A stretch of DNA of 64,000 bases from Pisolithus tinctorius (taxonomy: Eukaryota > Basidiomycota > Agaricomycetes > Boletales > Pisolithaceae), in the NCBI GenBank assembly GCA_024663395.1, contig JANFAH010000003.1:4278001-4342000 (forward strand), given 5' to 3'. The notes under the pieces are model-generated. The model was not told where the DNA came from. It was given only the letters and a program-made list of their open reading frames with translations, and searched no databases. Positions 29,879 to 39,851 of this stretch are shown one piece after another. A program made the translations under genes and the position numbers. Every line of letters begins with the position of its first letter. Position 1 is the stretch's first letter.

Positions 29879-30867
29879 CTACTCTTCCATCGCTTGTCCT
29901 CCGCCACCCTCCTGTTCCTCTCCACCTTCCTTCTCTCCTCCGACTTCTTCCTCTTCCTCGTTATCCCCCTCCACACCTTTGTCTGCTTCCTCATTCTTGT
30001 CCTCTGCTGCCTCTAACTGAGGCCTCTTCGATCCTCCGCCTGTGTGCTTGAGCTCAGCCATCCTGGCCTCTCATGCATCCTCCCTCCTCCTCGTCTTCTC
30101 TGCCTGCCTCCCGCTCATCGTCCACCTCTTCCGTTTCCATTGCTCTCTCTTTCCCCTTCCCTCATGGTACCTTCTTCTTCTCCCCTCAGGAGCTCCCTGT
30201 CCCCGCTCTCTTCCGCAATGGCCCTGCCACCATGTCCTCCCTCATCCAACTACATACCTTTTTCTTCTTGTGACAGGGCACACAGGCCCTGGTCTTGCCT
30301 TGCCCTGGCTCACACTGCCCTGCAGTCAGGCTCGCTACACAGTGAGTGCAGGGTGGCTGCCTGGTAGCAGTGACTACCACAGAGGTCCCAGGGACCCTCT
30401 GGGCGGTGTTGACATTGTACACCATGCCACATAGTCTAAGAAAATAAAACTGAGTCAGCTCTGCCTGACTCACAGTACTCCACCACTCACCTTTGTGCGG
30501 CCTTGTCCCACCTGGCCTGAGCCCTCTCCTCAGAAGCCCTCTGCCTCTGCCTTTCTGCCTCCTTCTCTGCCGCCTTCTTCCTTTGAGCCTCCTCTTCCTC
30601 CTCTGCTCTCTTCCTCCGCTCTGCCTCCAGTCTCTCCTCTGCCTTCCACCTCTTGGCCTCCTCACGCTTGGCCTTGCGCTCTGCCTCATGTTCTCTCTCC
30701 CTCTGCTCGACCTCCTCTTGTTGGCATGCCTTCTCCACAGACTTCTCTCGCTTGGTGTCGGTGGAGTTGTCGGTCAGGATGACCAGCTCTTCATCCGCTA
30801 CTTGGGAGTAGTTGCAGACATGGCCAGGGGTTGGTTGGGGGGTCTTGCTCTGATGCTGGGAAGGCAT
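29879..30867 (-). pseudogene. Antisense accessory gene of Gyp3 copy B
   Basis: Exon 1 (30867-30491) and exon 2 (from 30435) join in phase 2 over a 55-nt intron. Exon 1 gives an acidic start, then a long charged coiled coil (EQREREHEAERKAKREEAKR and similar). Exon 2 gives the cysteine cluster PCTHC, C after eight residues, then CVPCHKKKKVCSW: C-x2-C-x8-C-x9-C-x2-C-x6-C, close to Zn2Cys6. A TGA (30188-30186) follows GTGSS. The frame beyond continues as recognisable homology to the Glu-rich tail of copy E, with another stop and a deletion, to 29879. The first 204 codons could still make a cluster-containing protein. Confidence 0.72.
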
Positions 30868-31065
30868 GATGCCATCATGGGAGGAAGGGACGAAGGTTCA
30901 GTACCCTAACACATGTTTTTAAGCAGTACTTCGAACTCTGATGGAGCTCTGCCACAGCTAAAGCCATTATCCTCGAGGCATCAAAATAATTTCAAATGAT
31001 CAACTCATGTTGATCTCGTTCCATACATGCGGCCTTCAGGGGTTCAGGCCCTAAGGGGGGGGCAC

Positions 31066-32822
31066 TGTCATGACCATGCGTTCATCCTGTGTCATCACTA
31101 ACTCTGCACCCTTTTCCGCTGGTCATTCGCTCACTCCACACCAACTCCACACCAACTCCACCCACCTTCTATCATCTACAAACCATCTCCGCTCCGACTA
31201 CTGTCAGACTTGTGTTGCTCTCCTACCAGTGTGGGACACTACCTCTGGGTAGCGTGCGAATAGGGGAAAGCTGTAGGGAAAATCCCTAGGCTCGACCCAA
31301 GGGGTGCTGAGTAGGAAGGAGACGTAGGATGCGATGGTAGGGTCGGTCGAAGAGTTGAATGTGGGTCACGGAATTTAATTCCGTAGAGTCGAAGGAAGGG
31401 ACAGACTTGCTTTTGAAATTCCAGACGACGATCTTGCACCAAGGAAGTAACTCTGAGACGGATTAAGTGCACGGGAGAGGCAAACGAGTACTAATGGAAC
31501 AAGGACACGAAGACACAGTAGACACAGTAGACGCAAAGACACAGATACACAGCAGACTCAGCAGATGTGAAGACTCTTTGAACTCTTTAGACTCGCACTA
31601 GACGCAGAATGTGGGTCCCAAAAGAGATTATTCTCATTTCGTCGCTGAGGCAGGATTATATAGTACATGGATAGTAAGGTACTGATCAGGGAAATGTGGG
31701 GCGGGAGAAGCAAAACTCCGAAAAATAAAGGGGACGACGTGTCAGACGTCAAAGCCATACAGCAACATGTGAAAACAAACTGTAAGGTAGTAACTGAGAA
31801 ATACAACAGGAAAGATGGGTATCTTCCGACAGGGCGAGAGTACACTGTACCGTAGAGTGGAACGCGAAGGGTAGAGGCTGTAGGTAGGAAGGGGTTCTCG
31901 CTTTGCGGAGAAAGGTTCGCGGGAAAGGAACAAGAGGGGTAACCGGAGTTTTTACTGATGATCTGCGTGATTTTCTGGCTACGTGGCAAGGCGAGGGTTG
32001 AAGCGGCACAACTGCGGAATTCCAGATAGACGTATGTCAGGTTGAGGTTGACGCGGAATTTCGGGATGATGACTGGTGTGTGTTATTGATGGACCGGGGA
32101 GCTCCGAAGGTTCGACAGGCGAGGCAGTGCACGAGGCAGATGGGATAATTCCGAAGACGATAGATGTGGATGGTAATGGCGGAATTTTGGTGTTGGCATC
32201 CCTATTTCGGCCTCAGGGAGTATACTACTCCCTACACCGGACCAGGCAGACCATTCTCTGAGGGGTCATGTGACTACCTTCAGACTTCTCCCTGACAGCG
32301 CACGGTCAGGTACTCCACAGTGCATGCACCGCATGGTCCAGCACCTGGACTGTTTCCTTTTCTGGATGTTCTATGTTACCTGTTCGTATGTCCTCTGTCT
32401 ACCCTTCATTCATCATCTAGGAAGTTTTTGCTTGAAATTTTCTGGGTCTCTGTATGTCAGTTCCGATTCCGGTTACTGTACCTCTGTAATAGTATAAAAG
32501 CATGTATCATACTCCACCGTTCCTTAGTACAAATATCAACTTAGTTCCTACTCCCTCTGATTCCATCTTCTGCCTGTCAGAGTTATCTCCAACTCTCCAT
32601 CTGTACTCTCCCTCTGAAATACAAGGGCTGAGATTGTGCAAGGGGGTAGCGCACAAGCTAAACCTGATGCCCTCACTCTGCTCTGCCTCTGTCTTGGCAG
32701 ACTTTGTTCCTGCCACCACTCTGCCAGTCAGAGTTCTGTTCCTGTGTGTCGGACTTGCTTCCGAACCCTTCTCTAGACCTTGTTAAGTGTCAGAGCTGGT
32801 TGGAGTAGGCCCAGACTTGACA
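31066..32822 (+). repeat. 3' LTR of Gyp3 copy B, interrupted
   Basis: About 746 bp of LTR sequence is split at 31229/32241 by a solo LTR with its 4-bp duplication. Confidence 0.92.
31230..32236 (-). mobile_element. Young solo LTR (1007 bp) inside the Gyp3-B 3' LTR
   Basis: Ends are TGTGGGACAC and CTCCCTACA. The 4-bp target is CCAG on the left (31226-31229) and CCGG on the right (32237-32240), a single CpG-type change. On the minus strand it starts TGTAGGGAGTAGTATACTCCC, and a TATA-like CTATATAATCC lies near 31660, so its direction is probably minus. It is rich in CpG, unlike its surroundings. No internal region is present. Confidence 0.75.
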
Positions 32823-32998
32823 AGAGGAGAGAGATATGTTACTCTTTCTTTGAGTTGCAGAGATGGATTTCATAGTGATGGTGGGGTTTATTTATAGTGT
32901 CTGACACTCAATTACATAAAGGTGACATAATAGAACCATTACCAAATGTATGTACTAATATTACAGTATGCCAGGGTCTAATATATGTAATTGAAACC

Positions 32999-33213
32999 TA
33001 AAGTCAAAAAACTGACCACATGAGTCATCATTTTGAAATGGCTGCCATTTGATCAAACATTATCCAAAACCCTTGACCCCTGCACCAATAGAGTGCCAAT
33101 GGTAAGGGCTTTGTTTCATACACTTATAGGTTAGGGCCTAGGTTAGGGGATATGGGGCAGTATTGACTTTAGTGAAAAATTTCCAAACATGCAGTCAGTT
33201 TTTTGAGCCACTG
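32999..33213 (-). repeat. Right inverted repeat of Tc1-b
   Basis: Inverted copy of 22683-22896 with a few substitutions and a 1-bp indel. TA follows. Confidence 0.88.
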
Positions 33214-33215
33214 TA

Positions 33216-33322
33216 CCTGTCACAACATAAAGATGGGCCCTTCAATATATATCATCTACAGGGTCACAACACATGGATGGACCTGTCCAGTAAGATGCAC
33301 CCCTGTCACAACATAAAGATGG
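33216..33322. repeat. Minisatellite fragment
   Basis: Continuation of the 43-bp unit array after Tc1-b (ACAACATAAAGATGGGCCC type units). It ends abruptly at the 1.8-kb element. Confidence 0.8.
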
Positions 33323-35110
33323 TGTGAGTCAAAGTGTGGTTCAGTGGTGAAAACCAACCAAAACAATACAAAGAACAATAAGAGCAAGTGGTGGTGTCCC
33401 TATGCAGTACCAAGATGGTGGAACCTTTTGTCTGGGTAGGTTTTTGCAAGCTGCAACACTCAAAGATGAGTGCTGAGGGTTTGGGGTGCTCCTGATGAAG
33501 AAGGAGCAGGTATGTGAGAAATTGCAATGGGGTAGACTGCTATCAGCCTATAGAAGGATAGATGATGACTTAATTCAATGTTCTTGAGCTGCACTGAGCT
33601 CAGGGAGGACTTGGAGTGAAGTATATTGATGATAGACAATAATAGGCAAAGTAGATGATAGTTAGACCCTTAATAGAGTCTCAACTATTGAAGCTGATGA
33701 ATGATTTACTGAGTGATGATGAATTGTGAGCAAGAGGGGGCTCTCTGATGTCTTCTTCTTATTCAGCTATCTAAGTACAGTGATTTATATACAGTACAAG
33801 AGCATTACCAATGGAAAACAAGGTACAAACACTTGGTAAGTGATTGGTAAGTGATAAGTGAGGAATGTAAGCAGTGGGAAATTGTCTTAGAAAGCATTGG
33901 TGAGCATTGGTAAGGATAAGTAAGCCAAAAAGTGAAGAATCAGTAAGCAAAGTCAAAAGATTGGTAAGAATTGGCAATAGGTGAGTCAATGACAGTCAGA
34001 ATGTCAAAATATGAGTCTAGTAATGTCAGAAACTGAAGCACACTTGAATTGCATCAGGGGGATGCTGTACATGTCACATCTCAAAGAGATTGCTTCTAGG
34101 CCAAAGTGGGATGACAGAGAGGCAGTGCTGATCCAATGCCAATATAGTACATCCAAAAGCAGACAGGGTGAGTCAGATGTCAACAGGGGTCAAGCTTTGG
34201 GGGTTTGTGGGGGTGACAGGAGCATAGGGGATTGCAACTTTCCCCCCCAACTGTCCTCTCAGTGAAGCAAAAAAAAACTTCATGAATGAGGCTCTGTTGG
34301 AAGAGAGGATGAAGGGGGAGCATCTTCTGCTGTATCTTGTAATAAGAAGGCAAGATGTGCATCATACTTGTCATCAATGCAATCAGGGAGAGTGGAGAGC
34401 AGTAGATTATACTGTAGCTGTTGCAATTTTGGAAGAATGATGGATGAGATTGGTATGAAGACATTGCAAGCAGGGAGGAAGGATCCATATGCTTCTTGGA
34501 CTGGAGAGACTGAAATGACCACATAAGACCTTTCTAAGCAAATGACAGGCCTGAGGTGACCAAAGAATGTCTTCCTAGTGGTCATACTGACAAAAGAATG
34601 CACTGTCCAAGCTGGATGGGCTGAGAGGGGGCAGATGAGGATGGGATGTACCAGGATGCTTCAGGACAGAAGCTGGTAGGAACTCCAGGTAGATATATGT
34701 AGCCATGGTCCCTAGCAAAATGATTGATGTAGAGGTGGTCATGTCAGAGGAATCAGCAAAATGAGCATCTTTTGGAGGGAGTGCTGTGGAAACATGTGGA
34801 GTGTGCAGATCCTTTCCAATTTTGGAAGGCAGGATTGCATGGCTGAGCACTATAAAGCAAGTGTGGGAATGGTGTTGGTATATGCAGAAATGGTGGAGAT
34901 ACATCAAAAACTGGAATGCCATGCACAGGCACTTAAGAATTTTTATTAACTTGCTTCCTTCCTTTCTCCTTGGGACTGACAACTTGTTCTTGTGTAACAG
35001 ATGACTGCCAATGTCCCTGGCTGTCATTCTTTGCATGAGGGCTATAGGCTTCCTCTCCATTCATCAGCAGTATCCATGTCCACCTCACCAAACACCTTTG
35101 GTGTGTGACA
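33323..35110 (-). mobile_element. 1.8-kb TG..CA element, copy 2
   Basis: Same ends as copies 1 and 3 (minus orientation), 1788 bp. The left flank is minisatellite and the right flank is a Gyp3 accessory gene, with no target duplication. The unit probably marks an ectopic recombination junction. Confidence 0.6.
34280..35064 (-). pseudogene. Two-exon ORF of the 1.8-kb element, copy 2
   Basis: It starts at ATG 35064 (MNGEEAYSPHAK). Exon 1 lacks the stop after TQE seen in copies 1 and 3: it reads CAA, where the others have TGA, which implies an ancestral CGA. Exon 2 homology (VLSHAILPSKIGKDLHTPHV, SVSPVQEAYGSFLP, PSSSLPTEPHS) is spread over different frames because of small deletions, for example around 34720-34740. 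It is the most decayed of the three copies. Confidence 0.45.
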
Positions 35111-35759
35111 CCATGTCCTCCCTCATCCAGCTACAAACCTTCTTTTTGTTATGACAGGGCATGCAGGCCCTGGTCTTGCCCTGCCCTGGCTCACACTGTC
35201 CCACTGTTTGACCCACTATACAGTGGATGCATGGGGGCCTCCTGGGTGAAACAGCCACCACAGAGGTCCCAGGGACCCTCTGCACAGTGTTCACATCATA
35301 GACCACACCACATAACCTAAGAAAAAGGAACTAAAAGTCAGTTCTGCCTGACTCACAGTACTCCACTCACCTCTGCATGGTCTCATCCCACCTGGCCTGA
35401 GCCCTCTCCTCAGAGGCCCTCCACCTCTGCCTTTCTGCCTCCTCCTCTGCCACCTTCTTCTTTTGAGCCTCCTCCTCCACCACTCTCTTCCTCTGAGCCT
35501 CCTCCTCTGCTCTCTTTCTCTGCTCCACCCTCAATCTCTCCTCCTCAGCCTTCCACCTCTTGGCCTTGTGCTCTGCCTTGCACTCTCTCTCTCTCCACTC
35601 AGTCTCCTCTCATCAGCACACCTTCTCCACAGACTTCTCCCACTCAGTGTTGGTGGAGTCATTGGTAAGGATGACCAGCTCTTCATCCATGACTTGGGAA
35701 TAGTTGTGGACATGGCCAGGGGTTGGCTGGGGAGTTCTGCTCTGGCACTGGGAGGACAT
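35111..35759 (-). pseudogene. Antisense accessory gene of Gyp3 copy F, truncated
   Basis: It starts at ATG 35759 (MSSQCQSRTPQPTPGHV). Exon 1 is the coiled coil, with a stop after SVEKVC and frame changes. Exon 2 holds PCIHC, C, CMPCHNKKKVCSW and is cut at 35110. The spacing C-x2-C-x8-C-x9-C-x2-C-x6-C is the same as in copy B. Confidence 0.7.
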
Positions 35760-35950
35760 GATGATGGGAGGGAGGAACAGAGGTTCAGTACCATAACACA
35801 TGTTTTTAAGCAGTTCTTTGAACTCTGATGGCACTCCACTGTAGCTAAACCATTGTCCTCAAGGAATCAAAACAATTTCAAATGATCAACTCATGTTGAT
35901 CTCATTCCATACAAGTGGCCTTCAGGGGTTCAGGCCCAAGGGGGGGGCAC

Positions 35951-36676
35951 TGTCATGACCATGCATTTATCCTAAGTCCCCACTCACTCCACACCCTCCT
36001 CCCCTGGTTGTTCACTCACTCCACACCAACTCCACCCACCCTCTGTTGCTTATGAACCTTCTCCACTCCAACCAGTGTCAGACTTGTACTGGTCTACCAT
36101 TGGACTGTGCAGACCATTCTCTGAGGGGTCATGTGACCTCCCCTAAGACTTCCCCTTGACAGCATGCAGTCAGGTACTCCACAGTGCATGCACCACATGG
36201 TCCAGTGCCTGGATTGTTTCCTTTTTGGTTTGTTCTATGTTACCCATCATATGTTTTCTGCCTTCCCTTCATCCATTGTCTAGAAAGTTTTTACTTGAAA
36301 ATTTACAAGTCTCTGTATGTATGTCAGTTCTGATTCCAATTATTGTACCTCTGTAGCAGTATAAAAGCATGTACCATACTCCACTGTTCTTCAGTATGAA
36401 TATCAAATTAGTTCCTACTCCTTCTCTCTCTGTCTTCTGTCTGTCAGAGTTACCTCTGACTGTCTGTCTGGTCTCTACCTCTGAAATACAAGGGCTGAGA
36501 TTGTGCAAGGGGGTAGTGCATGAGCTAAACTCAACACCCTCAATCTGCACCACCTCTGCCTCAGCAGACTTTGTCCCTGCTGACACCTTGCAAGTCAGAG
36601 TTCTGTTCTTCTGTGTTGGACTCACTTCCATACCTGTCTAGTGTTGGAGTTGGTTGGAGTAGGCCTGGACTTGACA
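35951..36676 (+). repeat. 3' LTR of Gyp3 copy F (726 bp)
   Basis: It begins TGTCATGACC and ends CTTGACA. The TATA box TATAAAAG is retained near 36360. Confidence 0.88.
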
Positions 36677-36678
36677 CG

Positions 36679-37498
36679 ACTCATGAAATCATCTTTCTGG
36701 CTCACATGGTCATTTTCTCAGGGAAATATTATCAAATACTGGTGGCCACTACTGTACCATCAGTATAACATGCTCTCAGGACCATCAGTCCCTTAGAAAA
36801 CCTGCTGTCAGTCATTCCCTGGACTGTTTCCCTACCCATGCCCAATGTGTTCTGGGACTAATCAGTACTTGGAAGGCTAAGTATGTTATGGAGATCAATC
36901 TGGCACTTCAGCACATGATGTACAAACAAATCCCCTCTTAACCAATGCATTTCTGGCACAGAAATGCTTCTATGGAAGTTGGGGTGGACAAAACCTCCTT
37001 GTGCTCCAACACCACAAGAGGGCTCACTAGATCTTGCCCTGATCTGAATTGTGGATGACTTGGGAAGGGTTATGCAATCACATATGACTAAACACAATAT
37101 TCAGGGCCAGATGGAAGCACAGGATTCTGCTCCATCACACCTCAGTAGCATATCCTTCTGATGACACCCAAGGGTAAAGAGGATTGTGTCTCACCCTGAC
37201 TTCCATAGAAGTGTCTCTGAGCCAGAAATGCATTGGTTAAGAGGGGATTTGTTTGTACATCATGTGCTGAAGTGCCAGATTGATCTCCATAAAATACTTA
37301 GCCTTCCAAGTACTGATTAGTCCCAGAACACATCAGGCATGGGTAGGGAAACAGTCCAGGGAATGACTGACAGCAGGTTTTTTAAGGAACTGATGGTCCT
37401 GAGAGCATGTTATACTGATGGTACAGTAGTGGCCACCAGTATTTGATAATATTTCCCTAGAAAATGACCATCTGAGCCAGAAAGATGACTTCATGAGT
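36679..37498. mobile_element. Foldback element with 300-bp inverted arms
   Basis: Left arm 36679-36979 and right arm 37199-37498 are inverted copies at high identity, starting ACTCATGAARTCATCTTTCTGGC. A spacer of about 220 bp lies between. No coding potential was seen. It may be a non-autonomous DNA transposon or MITE. A target duplication cannot be read because the Gyp3-F LTR abuts the left end. Confidence 0.75.
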
Positions 37499-38199
37499 TG
37501 TGGTAAAAGAGGGAGGTGTAATGGTGCAAATTCAATGTTTGTCTTTGTTTAAATGCTGACAAATCATCTGGAAGATCATGTGTTTTATTATGTAATTATA
37601 TTTTCCCATCCCTCATGCCCTCAATACCATTAAGAGGTCACTTTTCACTATTTCACCAGTCAGGGACAAAAGTATTGCAATGCACCCTTTGGAAAGAATA
37701 CAGTATATATCTTGGCATGTATGGCTTTGTTTGGTATATACCTTAGTGTTCTGGAAAGCTGGGAGTCACCCCTTTCCAATGGTATATGTATCACAACTCC
37801 CCTAGCAGAATTGCCTGAGCTACAGCTACATCATCAACAATGCACACATTGCAAACATTGCAACAGTTTTGTCCTTCACTGTACTCCCTGTCTCTCATTC
37901 CTCTTGCATTGGGTCTCATCCTAACAGAGGGAAACTCTCAAAATCCAAGTGCATAGTGGATCCATAGGGGTTATGACAAGTTCAGCCCATAGTGTGTCCC
38001 CCCTTCACTTTGTGTCTAGTCCAATTGACAAAGCCACTGTGTCAGAGCATAACAATTCCTCAGATGGCAGTTTACTAGTGCCCTTCAGTGTGCTCAAATC
38101 ACACCTGCCAGAGTCAACATCATTTTCATCAGCCTGAGGCAGTGATAATAAACAGGAGAGATGAGGCATACACATTCATAATCCAGGCAATGATGAAGG
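37499..38199. other. Old CpG-poor DNA, no gene recognised
   Basis: About 37890-38075 is an inverted relative of the Gyp2 flanks (12550-12609 joined to 19909-19990) and serves as an empty-site comparison. Confidence 0.5.
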
Positions 38200-38580
38200 T
38201 CAGCACCTCATGATGGGGTCAGTTGGAATAGAACAACTCATCACCTTGCAACCATCCCATGCCCATGAGAAATCTCTGACACTGCTGCATGAAGCTATGG
38301 GGATAAGTTGTTCAAGTAATCTTGTTTTGCAAACAGGACAAACAGACCATTTATATTTTGCATCCATTCCCTCTGTCACCCTTTTTGATGCATCTAGTAG
38401 TATGGCTTGAAATGCAGAGCATTCATTGTTGGTTTCAATGCTGTCACAGATGGGACCAGGGAGAGTTTGTTGTTCAGAGGTCATGTCATACAGAACATCA
38501 AGGAGTTCAAGTGGTGATGCCCTGGATGGAGATACAGCATGACACAGTCCAGGATAGCTATCAAAGGCTTGCTTGGACAT
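38200..38580 (-). CDS. Hypothetical protein, 126 aa
   Basis: The frame runs from ATG 38580 (MSKQAFDSYPG) to TAA or TGA at 38200. It has one CPVC pair (SVCPVCKTRLLEQLIP) and otherwise no recognised motif. It may be a fragment of a longer decayed gene or of the Plavaka-type region that resumes after the copia element. Codon-level support is weak and there are no neighbours to help. I do not assign a function. Confidence 0.25.
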   Translation of the reverse strand: MSKQAFDSYPGLCHAVSPSRASPLELLDVLYDMTSEQQTLPGPICDSIETNNECSAFQAILLDASKRVTEGMDAKYKWSVCPVCKTRLLEQLIPIASCSSVRDFSWAWDGCKVMSCSIPTDPIMRC

Positions 38581-39344
38581 GTTAGTTTGTTGGTGCTGGT
38601 CCAATTTGCAGGGAGGAAATGGGGAAGAGCTGATGGCCTCCTATATATGCAGTGAATTTCCAATCATCATTAGTCATAGCTAAACAAGCCAGCAACACAA
38701 ACAAAGACAGTAACCAAAACAGTGTCTTGTACAGCACCTACTGGACCATTCTTTCATGAAAAAAGACATTCTGATCCTGCAACATGACAGCTGAGCACAA
38801 TGCATACTCACTGCAAATGGCCAATGTAAAGCCAAGCTGTATGACACATCACTGGCTTCAACACCTAACACTGAAGCATAACATATAACATGCAGCTTAT
38901 GCTGGCTTCATCAGAGGTTGATCAAGGGGCTTATAAGTGAGGACTACTCACAACCATCCATTTACCCTCTGTCTGTCAACCCTACCCCTACCTCTCACAT
39001 CACACTCCAAGTACTTGCTCCATCACAATCTCACCAGTGTCTTCACTGCTGGTCCCCCTCTCTGTCTTGGTGAGTACTTCAATCTGGCCTTGCTGATGGA
39101 CTTGATGTTGTTGCTGTACACCAAGGACTCCATCCACAGTGTTAGGGAGGGCATTGCCAGTCAGCAGAACTCCTCAGTGTTACTTGCATCACTTGCAGAT
39201 GCCATCAATTGGAGGCCTGGATGGAAGGGCTCAGGGAAGGGCTGAGGGAGCAGGGAATCCAATTGCCCACTGGGAGTCTGTGTGTCAGCATGCCTGTGTG
39301 TGATGCTGTTTAGGTCACTGGGTAGCACCCACCCATTCCCACTG
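38581..39344. other. Old DNA left of the copia element, nothing recognised
   Basis: A 102-codon plus-strand frame (38937-39245) is present but has no recognisable motif. CACTG at 39340-39344 is the copia target duplication. Confidence 0.4.
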
Positions 39345-39720
39345 TGTTGGAAATATCTCTATATCTTCTGACATCTAGACTTACATGTGCATCAACATGT
39401 TGTATATCATATGACTTAGCTCAGTCATCATGCTCCACAATGACATCATATCATACATCATATTCCATGCTATTCTATGTAGTTCTCTACTATACATAGT
39501 AGGTACTTTCCTTATACACTACTGGTCCATGCGTAGTTCTACATGTATATATACTCAGGGATTTCTCCCTTACTCCCCATCAAACAATCTACTGTTCTAT
39601 CTACTTGAGCCCCAGTCAAGACTTATAAAGAACTACTATCTCAAACCTACTGCCTCAACTAGCTATAAAGGCAAGTGTTTGTCTTTATTGCTCTTTGTTG
39701 TTCCCATCCTCTGTGCAATA
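39345..39720 (+). repeat. 5' LTR of the copia element
   Basis: Aligns end to end with 47205-47580, with scattered transitions. TATATATAC near 39546 is a TATA candidate. Confidence 0.92.
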
Positions 39721-39732
39721 GGTTATGAGCCC
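39721..39732 (+). other. Primer-binding site: half initiator tRNA-Met
   Basis: GGTTATGAGCCC directly after the LTR is the exact complement of GGGCTCATAACC, the anticodon stem-loop of initiator tRNA-Met. This is the internal-fragment priming known from Drosophila copia and Ty5. Confidence 0.8.
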
Positions 39733-39851
39733 CACCTTCTAGGTGTTGGTGCTATTTACTTGATTTGCATAGTGTTATCACTGCTGACAGGCAAATACCT
39801 ATGGATTGAGTAGGCCTGGATGCACTCAGTTGTGGCATAGTCACTTTCATT

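Larger units (their letters stand above)
23881..32822 (+). mobile_element. Chromodomain Ty3/gypsy retrotransposon Gyp3, copy B
   Basis: LTRs 23881-24613 and 31066-32822 (the latter enlarged by a solo LTR) begin TGTCATGAC and end CTTGACA. AGAGG flanks the element (23876-23880 and 32823-32827). Order: gag, frameshift signal, pol with chromodomain, antisense accessory gene, purine run AAGGGGGGGG, 3' LTR. It sits in the transposase of Tc1-b. CpG content is intermediate and decay moderate. Confidence 0.95.
22683..33213 (-). mobile_element. Tc1 family DNA transposon Tc1-b, split by Gyp3 copy B
   Basis: Long inverted repeats (22683-22896 and 32999-33213) start CAGTGGCTCAAAAAACTGAC. TA lies at 22681-22682 and 33214-33215. 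Without Gyp3-B and its AGAGG duplication the element is about 1.58 kb. It lies inside the minisatellite: the two flanks rejoin into a normal repeat unit. Confidence 0.93.
35111..36676 (+). mobile_element. Gyp3 copy F, 3' fragment only
   Basis: Only part of the antisense accessory gene, the purine run AAGGGGGGGG and the 3' LTR (35951-36676) remain. The rest was lost at the junction with the 1.8-kb element. No left flank exists, so no target duplication can be tested. Confidence 0.85.
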
